64,000 nt of DNA from the NCBI RefSeq assembly GCF_949769225.1, contig NZ_CATKPB010000003.1; one strand, given 5' to 3'. Made by a program: the position numbers and the translations under genes. This DNA is from Peptoniphilus_A genitalis (GTDB lineage: Bacteria; Bacillota; Clostridia; Tissierellales; Peptoniphilaceae). Position 1 is the stretch's first letter. Each line of letters starts with the position of its first letter. The notes below the pieces were generated by a model. It searched no databases, was not told the DNA's origin, and saw nothing but the letters and a program-made list of their open reading frames with translations. Shown piece after piece: positions 9,161-19,059 of the stretch.

Positions 9161-9764
9161 TGGAAACCTCCTTTCCTTTTTTCTCAATTTTTGCAAAATA
9201 ACTTTCTAACATAAGAAGCAAATACTCTCTATTTTTTAGATAATTCTCTCTTGCATTTAAAATTTCACATCCCAATAAGCTTGAATTAATAATGTTCGTC
9301 AGAAAATCAAATTCTTCCTCCGTTGGTGGTATATAGTTTAACTTCCTTAAAAGTTGACTAAATTCTTTTATCGTCATTGCTTTTAATTTTTTATATAGCT
9401 TATTAAGTTTTACATCATTTTTTATTTCGCACAAAAACATGACATATACAGGAATATATTTATTATCTGCTATCATTTTATCTACACATATTTCTGCCAT
9501 AATCTGTGGATTGATTGTATTTCCAAAGCTTTCAACAGCCTTTTGAATACTTTTCCCTCTTAAGACACTTCCATCTTTCATAATGTCATATAGAATTTCA
9601 TAGGTGGAAGAATAATGATGATATAATCCGCCTGCCGATAAACCACTTGCTTCTCTAATTTCATCCATCGTTGTGTTCTTAAAACCTTGCGATAAGAACA
9701 AATCTAGGGCATAATTCTGAATTTGCTTTTTTCTTTCTTCCTTGTTCATCCTAACCCTGGACAT
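9150..9764 (-). CDS. TetR/AcrR-family transcriptional regulator
   Basis: A 204-residue protein with an N-terminal helix-turn-helix (MDEIREASGLSAGGLYHHYS, about residues 33-52) of the TetR family and a ligand-binding C-terminal part that is variable in the family. It is the first gene of the transport operon, with its own promoter and a dyad just downstream of the -10 box, so it is probably autoregulated and controls the two ABC genes, the ECF genes and the MATE gene. A plausible ligand is the NRPS product or its metal complex (inference). The ribosome site AAGGAG is about ten bases before the ATG. Confidence 0.88.
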   Translation of the reverse strand: MSRVRMNKEERKKQIQNYALDLFLSQGFKNTTMDEIREASGLSAGGLYHHYSSTYEILYDIMKDGSVLRGKSIQKAVESFGNTINPQIMAEICVDKMIADNKYIPVYVMFLCEIKNDVKLNKLYKKLKAMTIKEFSQLLRKLNYIPPTEEEFDFLTNIINSSLLGCEILNARENYLKNREYLLLMLESYFAKIEKKGKEVSIEK

Positions 9765-9790
9765 GGCACCATCTCTCCTTCTTCACTTTT

Positions 9791-9816
9791 ATATACCGAG
9801 AGCTTTCTCTGTATAT
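9791..9816. promoter_or_regulatory. Dyad operator candidate for the TetR regulator
   Basis: The arms ATATACCGAGAG (9791-9802) and TTCTCTGTATAT (9805-9816) match at ten of twelve positions as an inverted repeat. The dyad covers the expected transcription start just downstream of the -10 box, the usual place for a repressor site. No other regulator is encoded next to it. Confidence 0.6.
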
Positions 9817-9845
9817 ATGTTACACTTAACTAACTATTTTGTCAA
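9817..9845 (-). promoter_or_regulatory. Promoter of the tetR-transporter operon
   Basis: On the minus strand TTGACA (9845-9840), a 17-bp spacer and TAACAT (9822-9817) form a good sigma-A promoter about 50 bp before the TetR start codon. The spacer and -10 region also hold TTAGTTAAGTGTAACATAT (9833-9815), which matches the DtxR/IdeR consensus TTAGGTTAGGCTAACCTAA at 13 of 19 positions. Iron control of the transporters is therefore possible but weakly supported. Confidence 0.65.
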
Positions 9846-10155
9846 TAACAATTATTAGTATCAGTTGCTGTCATATACGCTTCCAAGAGATCACAACTCC
9901 TCACTTAAGTCGACTCTTATATGAAATTCATTCGCTATTAAAGTCTTTTAGTACCATAACCTTTTATGAAGTTCCTATAAGCTAATAATAAAAATTGTTT
10001 TATACCAAACTTAAAAACTGTTTGTTGATTGAAAACACTGTATCTTTTGTTATTGTTATATCTACAATTTTTCATAATTTTTATTATTTTCAATTTTCTC
10101 ATATTTTACTAATGTAAATGATAAACTAAACTTTGCTTAAATTTTAGGCTTATAA
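9846..10155. other. Intergenic stretch between the NRPS and transporter operons
   Basis: About 310 bp of very AT-rich DNA after the terminal NRPS gene and before the tetR promoter. I found no open frame with a ribosome site and no convincing hairpin with a T-run, so the end of the NRPS transcript is not defined. Read-through into the transporter operon is possible. Confidence 0.5.
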
Positions 10156-13100
10156 TCACAAACACTTCTTGAAATTAGATTGAAGTGCCAAAGATAGTTT
10201 ATTAATGCATTCTTCATCTTTAATTATTGAAAAATGATTTCCATCAATGTGAAAAATATTAATAGTACCTAAGATGATATTTTTTAAGTTTTTTAGTAAC
10301 AAATCCAAATGCTTATATTCTCCCAAATTGTTTTTTGTAATGTAATAGTCTATATCTCCATAGTATATGTCAGGAACATACTTTTGAGCTTCAAATGTAT
10401 GTTTAAAAATTCTATATGAAAACATTAAGAATTCCTTTTCTATTGATTTACCTGTAGTTAGATATACTATATCCGAATACAGTTTGAATCGTTCTTGATA
10501 TTTCATCTTCATAAAATCCAAAAGCAATATATCTTTACAATTGAATCCTTCGAGTGTTGTAAGATTTTCAATCTTAAATATTTTCCCAATGGTTGTTTTT
10601 TCATTTATATTGTTCATTTGACTATTAATGCCTTCTGCATGTAACCCGTACGATTGCATAAAAATCATTTCCAAATATATGTCATTATAGTCATTTTTAG
10701 GTATAATCCCGCTTTCTATCATGGATAGATTAACAACATCTATCCCTGATTCTAAGCAACGCTTAGCCAATTCTAAAGCAATCATTCCTCCAAAACTATG
10801 ACCTATTATCTGTACTACATTAGGGTTGTATTTTGCAATTTCATCAAAATACAAATATGATAGCTTCTCTATCATTGTTTTGTCAGTCATTTCCAAAAAC
10901 TGTTCTTTATCTAGGATTTCTAATAATACAATATCTCCCAGACTTTGTTCAGCTAGCTTCGATGCTAAGATATCAAGATTTGTTCCAAAATCGGAAACCC
11001 CAGATACTATTATCCTCATAATGCCAGATGAATTTGCACATTTATATCTTTCACTTTTTAAAAGAGGCTTCTTGTTTAAATTCGTTCTCTCATCGTTCTT
11101 AATAATCGGTCTTTTTAAAAGCTCGAGTTGTTTAGATATTTCATAGACTGTTGGATTTTTAATAATCTCCCTTAATAATTTTTCAAACGGAATAGAAGAA
11201 TCTATGTGATTTATTATCTTCGTTGTAATCCTTGCAATCAAAAGAGAGTCTGCTCCTAAATCATAAAAATTACTATAAATGTCAATTTCTTTTTGATGTA
11301 AAACTTTAGAACAAATTTTAGCTATTTCAGCTTGCATCGTATTAATATGTCTATTTTCTATGTTAACCAACAAATTTTCTTCCATTGGTTTTCTTAACTC
11401 AAAAAATTTTATTATCTTTTGTATATCTTGATTGCTTTGATTATTTGAAAAGTGTTCCAATTCAATCGGAATAATATTGTTTGGCATCATATGGCTCGGT
11501 AAGCTTCCTTTAAGATGTTTCTTTATCTCGTCTGTATTTACTTCTTGTTTATTTTTTTTAAATTGTTTTACAAAGAAATAAACGCCTGTATTGTTTTTTA
11601 TAAGTTTAGTATTTGGGAATCTAAATGTTTGCGAATAATGATCTATATTGTCAAGCGCATATATCCATTTATCAGCGCTCATGAAAAATACATCTTTTCT
11701 TAAATCATCGTTTTGGGGTTTCTCCATCATGAATGCTTGAGAAGTTAAAATCCACGGTTCATTCTCAGCTGGTTCAGAGAATACTAAAAAACCTTTAGGA
11801 GATATGATTTTTCGCAAATTTATAAGAGTTTCTTTTATGTTTCTAGCATTTTCAATTACATAAGCACCTATTACCAAGTCAAAATAGTTTTCCTTTAGCC
11901 CTTGCTCAATAGGGTCTTCGTCAATATCATATTTATATATATATACATTTTCTTTTCCTCCAAACCTTTTTTTAGCATCTGGGAAAAAGTATTTTAAACT
12001 ATCAGTGAAATGATACTCGTATGACTCACCTTTTAAAGTTTCTAGTAGTTTTCTAGTTGTAGAACCTGTTCCTGCTCCAATTTCTAATATTCTAATTTTG
12101 TCTTTGCTAAAGTTTTTCATATACCATCTCAACACATTAATAAAGTAATCGTTAATAAGTTTAGATGAAGAATTGAATCTATATAGTGCTTCAGTATACC
12201 TATTTGAGGAATCTGGATATAAGAGTTTAACAGGATCAATATTCCCCTTCGCAATGTCTAAAATATTGTCCGAATTAATTTTTATATATTTTAATAAATT
12301 TATGTTTCCATACTCATTCTTCCACATATCAAACAATTTTTCCCATTCTATTTCTAAATTATTCATCTTTAAATGTTCATTTATTATATAAGTATCGTCT
12401 ATTTTTCGAATTAACCCAATATTTTCTAATTCAAAAAGCCAACGATCAATCATCCATACATATTTAGAATCTATGTTAGAATAGTTGGCATGGTTGACAA
12501 AAAAACTTCCTCTTTGGTCTTGTAATATATTTAATTTGATTAGCATGTTCAATATTTTATTCATTACTATAATGTCTCTTTTTTTGCACATCTTACTATA
12601 ATTGTCGTCATTAAAAACATGCTTATATTTTCTACTTGTTTCATCTAAAATATGAATTAAATCCATCTTTTTATTATTCTTGTTTTTATACTCATAATCT
12701 TCTTTTAGAGTAACGATAGCATTAAGATCACTGGCATCTTTTTTCTTCGTTAAATGTAAATAAACGGAACCTATTCCATCCTCATTGATCAATTGTCTTC
12801 TCACTTCTTGAAGATTAAATGTCCTCCTTTTAATTTTCACTTTTTCATCTATACTTCCTTTTAATTTAATACGGTTATTTTCGTCATAATATGCACAGTA
12901 ATTTGAGTTATATATATAATTTGATAGCGTCTCATCTTGAGGATAATTCTCTTTTAATGCAGATAGTATTCCAAAAGAATAAGGCAAGCATAAATTTTGA
13001 TTTCTGTCAAGTATAAAGACTTTATTTTTATCAAATGGATATATAGTACTATCTTTTATAAACATTTCATAATTAAAATATGCATAACCTATGCCATCTA

Positions 13101-15474
13101 TTCTATCTTCAACAAAAATATTCACTATTTTAGCTTTAGGAAAAAATTGCTTTAATTGAGTCATTACATTAAAATCTACGTTCTCATCTGCTATGATTAT
13201 TGTCCTCAAATCACTAATTGAATTTATACCATTTTTAAATAAATAATTAATGTACATCTTTGCTGATTCATTATCCAGTTCTAAGATATTAATCTTATGC
13301 TTTTTTACGACATCATGCATCTTTTCTCCAGACATTTCTGATTTGTCGTCCAAAAATGTCATTGTACTTCCAGTACGAACAATTCCTATTAAATTAATAA
13401 TAGTTTTATATAGCGAATTACTTTTAAAATCAAGATATTGATCGTCTTCAGAGAATTCATAGACTTTACTATGATTTTTATTTTTTTCTATTAAGTCCTC
13501 AACGTTAATATATTTTTTAGATTTTAATATTTCGTTTTCTTTTAAACATAAAATAATGTGATTTTTATCTGAATTCAGTTTATTACAATGAACTTCATCT
13601 ATATATTTCTCTACCAAACAAGCTTCAATTCTTTCTCCATATACGCATTGTATATCTTTTTTCTCATCGACATTACATATATTTATCGATGTTTTTTCAC
13701 TTTCTTTAGCTGTTATATTGAATATTATAATCGAATTAATATTCAATAGTGTGCTTAATAAGGTTGAAATCATAGCCTCTATCTTACTATTTACTATGAA
13801 TATGATAACTTTGTTCTCGGAATACTTTTCAAGTTTTAAATTGTTTCTTATTTTAAGATATATGTCATATACGCTTGAATAACTTAATACTTTTTCTTGG
13901 CTCTCTATTATCGCTTTATTTTTATAAATTTTTAAACTATTCAATATTTCTTCAATTGTAGTTTGTCTATCTAAGCAGTGTTTCCCAATATAATAGGTTT
14001 CATCAATATTCGTATCATATAACAAGTTAAAAACAGAATTTCCCCAAGTGTCTTTATTTGTAGCTAAATTATTTAAAATCTCCTCAAAACATTTAAACAT
14101 TAATTTAATCATTTTTAGATTAAATACGTTTTCTCTTACATCCCAATTTATTTGCAAGCCTAAGTTAGTGTCCATAACTTGACAATCTATAAACACTTGA
14201 GGAGTTTGGGTTATGCCATACTGATACACTCCAATCAGCCTATCTTTTATCAACCCTATTGCACTTGTAAAAACATAAGGTAAAATAAAATTTCTAGCAT
14301 CATCTAATTTTGAAATTTGCCTCAAAACTTCAACACCAGAAACAATTGAATTGTCAAGATTTTCAAATAATTGCTTATTTATACTTTTCGCAAACTCATA
14401 AAAACTTCTATCCGTTTCTTTAACTGATAGTATAGATGTACTTGTAAAATCGCCAATCAAGTTGTCAAGTGATTCAGCAACCTCTTTTCTATCAAATATT
14501 GTTAAATTTAAGCTAAAGTCCTTAGAATAGCTCCAATTTTGCAGAATAACAGCATATGCAGCTAAAACTACAGCTGTTGGAGTTAAACCATATTCTCTTG
14601 TCATTTTTCTTAAATTTTCCCATTTATTTGGTTCTATACAAAGACTAAATCTCTTAAAAGAAGGTTTTTCCCGATTGTAAGTAGTATTTATATATAATTC
14701 TGGTGGACCATCTATTTCAGTTATTTTCTCCTTCCAATATTGATATGATTTTTTATAGTTATCAGAATTTTTCTTTTCGTCTTCTTTTTTTCTATAATCC
14801 CTAAAAGAAATATTTGGCTTGAAATTTATGCCTTTCTCTATGTTTAAATCAAAGTATATGTTCTCAAATTCTTTCAGTAATTTCCAAATACTTGACCAAT
14901 CAGCTATCATAAAATCCATCGAAAAATGTAGAATAGAGTTTTTTTCTTTTTCAGAAACTCCTATATCAAACATAGGCCATTGTTCAACCTCGTAAACTTT
15001 ATTTTCTAACTTCCTTCTAATGCTTTCAGTAGATTCCTTCATCAATTTATAATGTGGAACACTGTCTTGTATTTTTTGAAAACCATCTTTGTAAATAATA
15101 GCTCTTAACATATCATGTTTTTGAATTAAAGCATTCCAGACTCGTTCTACTTTTTCAGTGTCTAAATTAGGATATAAAAACTCTTGATATATGTGACAAG
15201 ATGTATTTCCATATTCATAGCCATCGCCTCTCCCTAGTAAATAAGCTGACTGTATATCGGATAGTGGGAATTTTTCATTTTCAATTCTTAAATCGACATT
15301 TTCCTCTTGTTTTAAATAATTAATTATATCTCTCTTATTTTCTTTCAATTCTTTTAATAAAGATTCCGGCAAATCTTTTTTTAAAGTTCTGTATTTTAGT
15401 TTAGTATCTTGAATGTATAGATCAACCCCCATTTTTTTACATTTTTCAATTAACTGTTTAGAATAATTGCTCAT
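10156..15474 (-). CDS. Terminal NRPS: TubC-like docking, Cy, degenerate A, C-methyltransferase, PCP, thioesterase
   Basis: A 1772-residue synthetase comparable to the NRPS half of HMWP1 and to EqbG of equibactin. In order: a TubC-like docking segment (1-60); a heterocyclization domain with the motif DFMIADWSS near residue 193; a region placed like an adenylation domain (about 490-900) that lacks the SGTTGxPKG loop and the YRTGD motif; a methyltransferase with an intact SAM site LEIGAGTGSTT near 1133; a carrier domain with YDLGADSL near 1408; and a thioesterase with GHSFGG near 1560. It should add, methylate and release the last cysteine-derived ring. With no working A domain it needs cysteine loaded in trans, as in yersiniabactin. 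It is the last gene of the operon. Confidence 0.92.
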   Translation of the reverse strand: MSNYSKQLIEKCKKMGVDLYIQDTKLKYRTLKKDLPESLLKELKENKRDIINYLKQEENVDLRIENEKFPLSDIQSAYLLGRGDGYEYGNTSCHIYQEFLYPNLDTEKVERVWNALIQKHDMLRAIIYKDGFQKIQDSVPHYKLMKESTESIRRKLENKVYEVEQWPMFDIGVSEKEKNSILHFSMDFMIADWSSIWKLLKEFENIYFDLNIEKGINFKPNISFRDYRKKEDEKKNSDNYKKSYQYWKEKITEIDGPPELYINTTYNREKPSFKRFSLCIEPNKWENLRKMTREYGLTPTAVVLAAYAVILQNWSYSKDFSLNLTIFDRKEVAESLDNLIGDFTSTSILSVKETDRSFYEFAKSINKQLFENLDNSIVSGVEVLRQISKLDDARNFILPYVFTSAIGLIKDRLIGVYQYGITQTPQVFIDCQVMDTNLGLQINWDVRENVFNLKMIKLMFKCFEEILNNLATNKDTWGNSVFNLLYDTNIDETYYIGKHCLDRQTTIEEILNSLKIYKNKAIIESQEKVLSYSSVYDIYLKIRNNLKLEKYSENKVIIFIVNSKIEAMISTLLSTLLNINSIIIFNITAKESEKTSINICNVDEKKDIQCVYGERIEACLVEKYIDEVHCNKLNSDKNHIILCLKENEILKSKKYINVEDLIEKNKNHSKVYEFSEDDQYLDFKSNSLYKTIINLIGIVRTGSTMTFLDDKSEMSGEKMHDVVKKHKINILELDNESAKMYINYLFKNGINSISDLRTIIIADENVDFNVMTQLKQFFPKAKIVNIFVEDRIDGIGYAYFNYEMFIKDSTIYPFDKNKVFILDRNQNLCLPYSFGILSALKENYPQDETLSNYIYNSNYCAYYDENNRIKLKGSIDEKVKIKRRTFNLQEVRRQLINEDGIGSVYLHLTKKKDASDLNAIVTLKEDYEYKNKNNKKMDLIHILDETSRKYKHVFNDDNYSKMCKKRDIIVMNKILNMLIKLNILQDQRGSFFVNHANYSNIDSKYVWMIDRWLFELENIGLIRKIDDTYIINEHLKMNNLEIEWEKLFDMWKNEYGNINLLKYIKINSDNILDIAKGNIDPVKLLYPDSSNRYTEALYRFNSSSKLINDYFINVLRWYMKNFSKDKIRILEIGAGTGSTTRKLLETLKGESYEYHFTDSLKYFFPDAKKRFGGKENVYIYKYDIDEDPIEQGLKENYFDLVIGAYVIENARNIKETLINLRKIISPKGFLVFSEPAENEPWILTSQAFMMEKPQNDDLRKDVFFMSADKWIYALDNIDHYSQTFRFPNTKLIKNNTGVYFFVKQFKKNKQEVNTDEIKKHLKGSLPSHMMPNNIIPIELEHFSNNQSNQDIQKIIKFFELRKPMEENLLVNIENRHINTMQAEIAKICSKVLHQKEIDIYSNFYDLGADSLLIARITTKIINHIDSSIPFEKLLREIIKNPTVYEISKQLELLKRPIIKNDERTNLNKKPLLKSERYKCANSSGIMRIIVSGVSDFGTNLDILASKLAEQSLGDIVLLEILDKEQFLEMTDKTMIEKLSYLYFDEIAKYNPNVVQIIGHSFGGMIALELAKRCLESGIDVVNLSMIESGIIPKNDYNDIYLEMIFMQSYGLHAEGINSQMNNINEKTTIGKIFKIENLTTLEGFNCKDILLLDFMKMKYQERFKLYSDIVYLTTGKSIEKEFLMFSYRIFKHTFEAQKYVPDIYYGDIDYYITKNNLGEYKHLDLLLKNLKNIILGTINIFHIDGNHFSIIKDEECINKLSLALQSNFKKCL

Positions 15475-15480
15475 ATTTAA

Positions 15481-16548
15481 TTATCTCCTTCCATTATTGT
15501 ATAAAGAGTGTATATCGCAGAATTGTTTAAATGTTTTTATATTTTCATCAGTAATCTTTGCATATCCTGCTGCATCTTGTAAAGTTTTCCAGTTTTTTGA
15601 TACAATTAGTTCCCTATTAACTCTACTGCTGTTCATACGTGCATTGATAATATAATTCTTTGCTTCTAAAATTTCTTTAGTAATAGCATCTATCCATATT
15701 TGACTATATATATCATTTATACTTAAGGGGTACCCTTCAAATAAATTTATATATGCTAGCTCATCCTTTAGATAATTGTTATAATTGTTGAACTTAACAT
15801 ATGATCGCGGTCTCCATGAAACACACCCATATGTATCATTCAACGATAGAGTCCCATCAGTAAAATAAAAATCTATTTTATGCATAAGATGCATATTATA
15901 ATCTGGATACTCAGGATTAAATCTGTTATTATATTCTATATTTATGGGAATATCCCCAAGTTTACCGTACAATATGTCAAATGGCTGGGTACAGGAATCC
16001 CATTCGACTTTTTTAATATCTAGCTTGCCATATGCACCCGCCATTATTAATATATCAATGGCTGTATACGATACCTGCACAGAAAAAGAAGCATTTATAT
16101 ATAATAGTTTGGAAAGTTTCTTTATAGCTTTAGAATATTCAATAAAACTTCGTATATTCTCAAAGTGCGAGAATATGTTTGCTGTCATATAAACAACTCT
16201 ATTGTCTAAAGCTAATTCCAAGCATGTTCGTTGATGATTATAATATACTGGTTGCTCTTGAATAACATTGATTTTTTTATTCAAAAGTTTGTGACATATC
16301 TCCGTACCTTCTCCTCCAACCCCTTCTGATCTCAATATTACACAAGCTAAATCTATATCATCAGGTAAATCCTCTAAATTTGTATAAAGTGGTATGTTAT
16401 ATTTATCTGCCAAATTCTTAGACCTGACACTTCCCTTTGCAAAAATGCCAGAAATTTTGAAATCTTTGCTATTTCTGTTTATTGCCTCTACATAATATGA
16501 TCCAAAAGTAGATCCACATACTATAACATTTAATACATTGTTTCTCAC
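15481..16548 (-). CDS. Thiazolinyl imide reductase (second copy)
   Basis: A 355-residue Gfo/Idh-type NAD(P)H-dependent reductase of the YbtU/Irp3/PchG family, which reduces an enzyme-bound thiazoline to a thiazolidine during chain building. The N-terminal nucleotide site reads VIVCGSTFGSYYVEAI, matching the family pattern. IFAKGSVRS and GGEGTEICHKLL are shared with the other copy at 20512. The gene begins with GTG directly after the TAA of the preceding gene, using a ribosome site (GAGGGAG) inside it. It lies immediately before the terminal NRPS, so it may act on the ring formed there. Yersiniabactin has only one such enzyme. Confidence 0.87.
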   Translation of the reverse strand: MRNNVLNVIVCGSTFGSYYVEAINRNSKDFKISGIFAKGSVRSKNLADKYNIPLYTNLEDLPDDIDLACVILRSEGVGGEGTEICHKLLNKKINVIQEQPVYYNHQRTCLELALDNRVVYMTANIFSHFENIRSFIEYSKAIKKLSKLLYINASFSVQVSYTAIDILIMAGAYGKLDIKKVEWDSCTQPFDILYGKLGDIPINIEYNNRFNPEYPDYNMHLMHKIDFYFTDGTLSLNDTYGCVSWRPRSYVKFNNYNNYLKDELAYINLFEGYPLSINDIYSQIWIDAITKEILEAKNYIINARMNSSRVNRELIVSKNWKTLQDAAGYAKITDENIKTFKQFCDIHSLYNNGRR

Positions 16549-17619
16549 TTATATTTCTCCCTCTGATACTCTAATTTCTGAAAGTGATGTATCGTCAATA
16601 ATCTCATAGTATAGATGTTTATTTACCCTCAATAGTATATCTAATATTTTATTAGACTCTCCAAACGACAACATATCAAATATCCCATGCATATTATTTT
16701 CCTTAAGTAGCAATATTGCAGTTGCAACAGCTACAGAAGATGTTATTTCTAAAGAGGAATCGCCTTTCAAAATCATGCATTTTTTTAATATGTGATTACT
16801 AAGTACTCCTTTTATATCAAGCAAAATGCAACAATTTGAGTCTATGTTTCTTGTATCTTTTTCAGACGCTTCAATGAGTTTTTTTATATCGTTTTCTGAA
16901 GCTGCCTTTCTAAATTTTCCATTCATCAAAAATCTATAAGTTTCTCCTTCAGGCATGCAGATACTAAAACTTGCGTTTTTTAAACCTAATTTTCTGCTAA
17001 GTCGTAATGTTCTGAAATCCATATATGATATCATGTTTAAATTCATTGCAAACATATTAAATTTTTGGTGAATTTTTTGTTTATCTATAACTTGTAATTT
17101 TCTGTTTTTTATTTCAGTCATTGGATAAATGTTTTTGCCATTTATATAATTCAAGTATGATTTAGCTGATGAATATGAAAATTTGTCACATACGACATAG
17201 TACAAAGCTAAGTCAGTCACGTAATCAAATTTTTGGGAAATTATGACTGGAAGAGCTTCTGATAGACCAGGAGAAACTCCTACTCCGTGACATATTAATG
17301 ATTTATTTATTTCTGGTAATTCAATATCTTCGTAATGTGTTAAATCAACAAGCTTTCCGCCAACATATTCTACTGCCTCCAATAGATTTTTAATACCTTT
17401 CTTATTAGAATAGGAACAATTTATAATAGAGTCACAATTTTTTACAAACTCAAAGCAAGATTTTTTATCAGATAAATCTATATAGCAAGAATTCTTGAAA
17501 CTATTGTTAAGTGGCTTATTATTTCTAAAACTAACTTTAATGTTTTTAACGCCATAATTTGACAATAGTTTATAGCATAAGCTTCCTACATCGCCGTTTG
17601 CACCGATTATGCCAATCAT
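16549..17619 (-). CDS. Saccharopine-dehydrogenase-like NAD(P)-binding protein
   Basis: A 356-residue protein with an N-terminal Rossmann motif (MIGIIGANGDVGSLCYKLL) of the saccharopine dehydrogenase-like group, followed by the conserved-looking GVGVSPGLSEALP near residue 113. Related folds include opine and carboxynorspermidine dehydrogenases that reduce imines. No such enzyme belongs to the core yersiniabactin pathway. The start overlaps the preceding stop by four bases (ATGA), so it is translated together with the MT/PCP protein. It could reduce an imine or thioester intermediate on the carrier, but the reaction cannot be assigned from sequence. Confidence 0.7.
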   Translation of the reverse strand: MIGIIGANGDVGSLCYKLLSNYGVKNIKVSFRNNKPLNNSFKNSCYIDLSDKKSCFEFVKNCDSIINCSYSNKKGIKNLLEAVEYVGGKLVDLTHYEDIELPEINKSLICHGVGVSPGLSEALPVIISQKFDYVTDLALYYVVCDKFSYSSAKSYLNYINGKNIYPMTEIKNRKLQVIDKQKIHQKFNMFAMNLNMISYMDFRTLRLSRKLGLKNASFSICMPEGETYRFLMNGKFRKAASENDIKKLIEASEKDTRNIDSNCCILLDIKGVLSNHILKKCMILKGDSSLEITSSVAVATAILLLKENNMHGIFDMLSFGESNKILDILLRVNKHLYYEIIDDTSLSEIRVSEGEI

Positions 17620-19046
17620 ATTTCTCCCTCAATAATTTCATCACTGTTATATTCTTTTTCTTCAATTAAGGCTAGCATATCCTTAAAGTTAGCATTAGAA
17701 AATATATCTGAAAGACTTAGGTCAAAATCAAATTCCTTTTTTATGCTCAAAATTAATTTTGTAGCAAGTAAACTATCCCCTCCTAATTTAAAATAATTTG
17801 AATTTTCATCTATTCCTTTTTGAATTCCTAAGTTATCTTGCCATAATTTACTTAATTTCTCTAATTTTCTATAATAGTTATTTATGTTTTTATAGTTTAC
17901 TTCTTGAAGTTCAATTTCTTTTGTGTGAGGATCTATATTTATTTTGTTTAAGTCAATGCCATCATTTAATGTAACAACTATACTATCTTCCATAAGGTTG
18001 TTATTCTTTAAAAATTTTTGTATTCCAGACTTGAAATCACTTTTTATTTTTATAGATGCACAGAATGTATCATCTTTAATTGATATATTACTCTCAGCAG
18101 CAATGATATCCATGCTTTTAAAAATTGTTTCAAGATAATTTATATTGTAAAAAAATTCATTGCGTGTTTTATTATTTATACATAAGTATTGCTCTTGAAA
18201 AAATATAGCTAATAGCACTGAAATCGGATCCATATTAATAAAATCCGTCAAATACAAAATTCCATTTTCATTTAAAGTCAGACTCAATAAATTAATCGTT
18301 AATTCAATATCTTTAAACTGATGACCTACATTTGCCATAAATAGATAGTCATATTTTCCAACCATTTCTCCGGAAATAGAATCGCCTAGAAACTTCCATT
18401 TTGAAAAATTAATATTCTTATATTTTTCTTTTAAGTAAGAGTTAGTTAATGAAGTCCCACCTATTAAATCTACTTGCTCTACTTCGTTAAGGTTTTTTAA
18501 TAACCATTGTAAAAATAAACCTTGCCCAGGATTTACTATTCCGACTTTTCCTGCACCCTTTGCAATGGTTGAGTTGATTTCTTCAACAACTTCTTTATAG
18601 TATTCTTTTATATTAGAATTATTAAAACTAATAGCCTCGGGAGATATTTTTTTATCTAACAATAAGTAGTATTTATTATCATTATCTTCTAAAATATCTA
18701 TAAATAGATTTACTTTCTCATTTAATGTTTTCATTAAAGAATTGCTTTCTACTTTTTTATTTAATAATTCGGTCTCCTTGAATCCCATAATATATTTTTC
18801 CCAATAATTAATGATTCTGCTGTTTCTTTCATCTAAGTTTATGGATTTTTCATTTACTTTGAAGAGTAGACTTTTTATAAATTTCTTAACAATATATGTT
18901 CTATCTTGTATATGCTTATCTTCAATCCCTTTTATTGTTTCTAAATGCAAGCCGTTATCATCTTGTTTCATCATTAAAGGTCTAGCATATATTAAACTAT
19001 CTTTTTTCTCACATGGCACACGTATAAAGTCGACCTGTTCTTTCAT
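17616..19046 (-). CDS. Stand-alone methyltransferase-like/PCP NRPS fragment
   Basis: A 476-residue protein. The middle (about 150-330) looks like the methyltransferase embedded in thiazoline NRPSs, but its SAM loop is altered (VGIVNPGQGLFLQWLL rather than LEIGAGTG). A complete carrier domain follows, with YFKLGGDSLLATKLI; the modified serine is near residue 420. No adenylation core is seen. The longer frame opens at 19076, but the ATG at 19046 (MKEQVDFIRVP) has AGGAGGAG upstream and is the likely start. Together with the preceding free Cy protein it makes a split, A-less elongation module. It may be a working in-trans module or a decaying duplicate of the terminal one. Confidence 0.78.
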   Translation of the reverse strand: MKEQVDFIRVPCEKKDSLIYARPLMMKQDDNGLHLETIKGIEDKHIQDRTYIVKKFIKSLLFKVNEKSINLDERNSRIINYWEKYIMGFKETELLNKKVESNSLMKTLNEKVNLFIDILEDNDNKYYLLLDKKISPEAISFNNSNIKEYYKEVVEEINSTIAKGAGKVGIVNPGQGLFLQWLLKNLNEVEQVDLIGGTSLTNSYLKEKYKNINFSKWKFLGDSISGEMVGKYDYLFMANVGHQFKDIELTINLLSLTLNENGILYLTDFINMDPISVLLAIFFQEQYLCINNKTRNEFFYNINYLETIFKSMDIIAAESNISIKDDTFCASIKIKSDFKSGIQKFLKNNNLMEDSIVVTLNDGIDLNKINIDPHTKEIELQEVNYKNINNYYRKLEKLSKLWQDNLGIQKGIDENSNYFKLGGDSLLATKLILSIKKEFDFDLSLSDIFSNANFKDMLALIEEKEYNSDEIIEGEI

Positions 19047-19059
19047 ATCAATCTCCTCC

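Noticed and set aside
10010..10100. A possible terminator after the terminal NRPS gene
   Set aside because: AT-rich self-complementary bits are present, but no stem of useful length with a following T-run was found.
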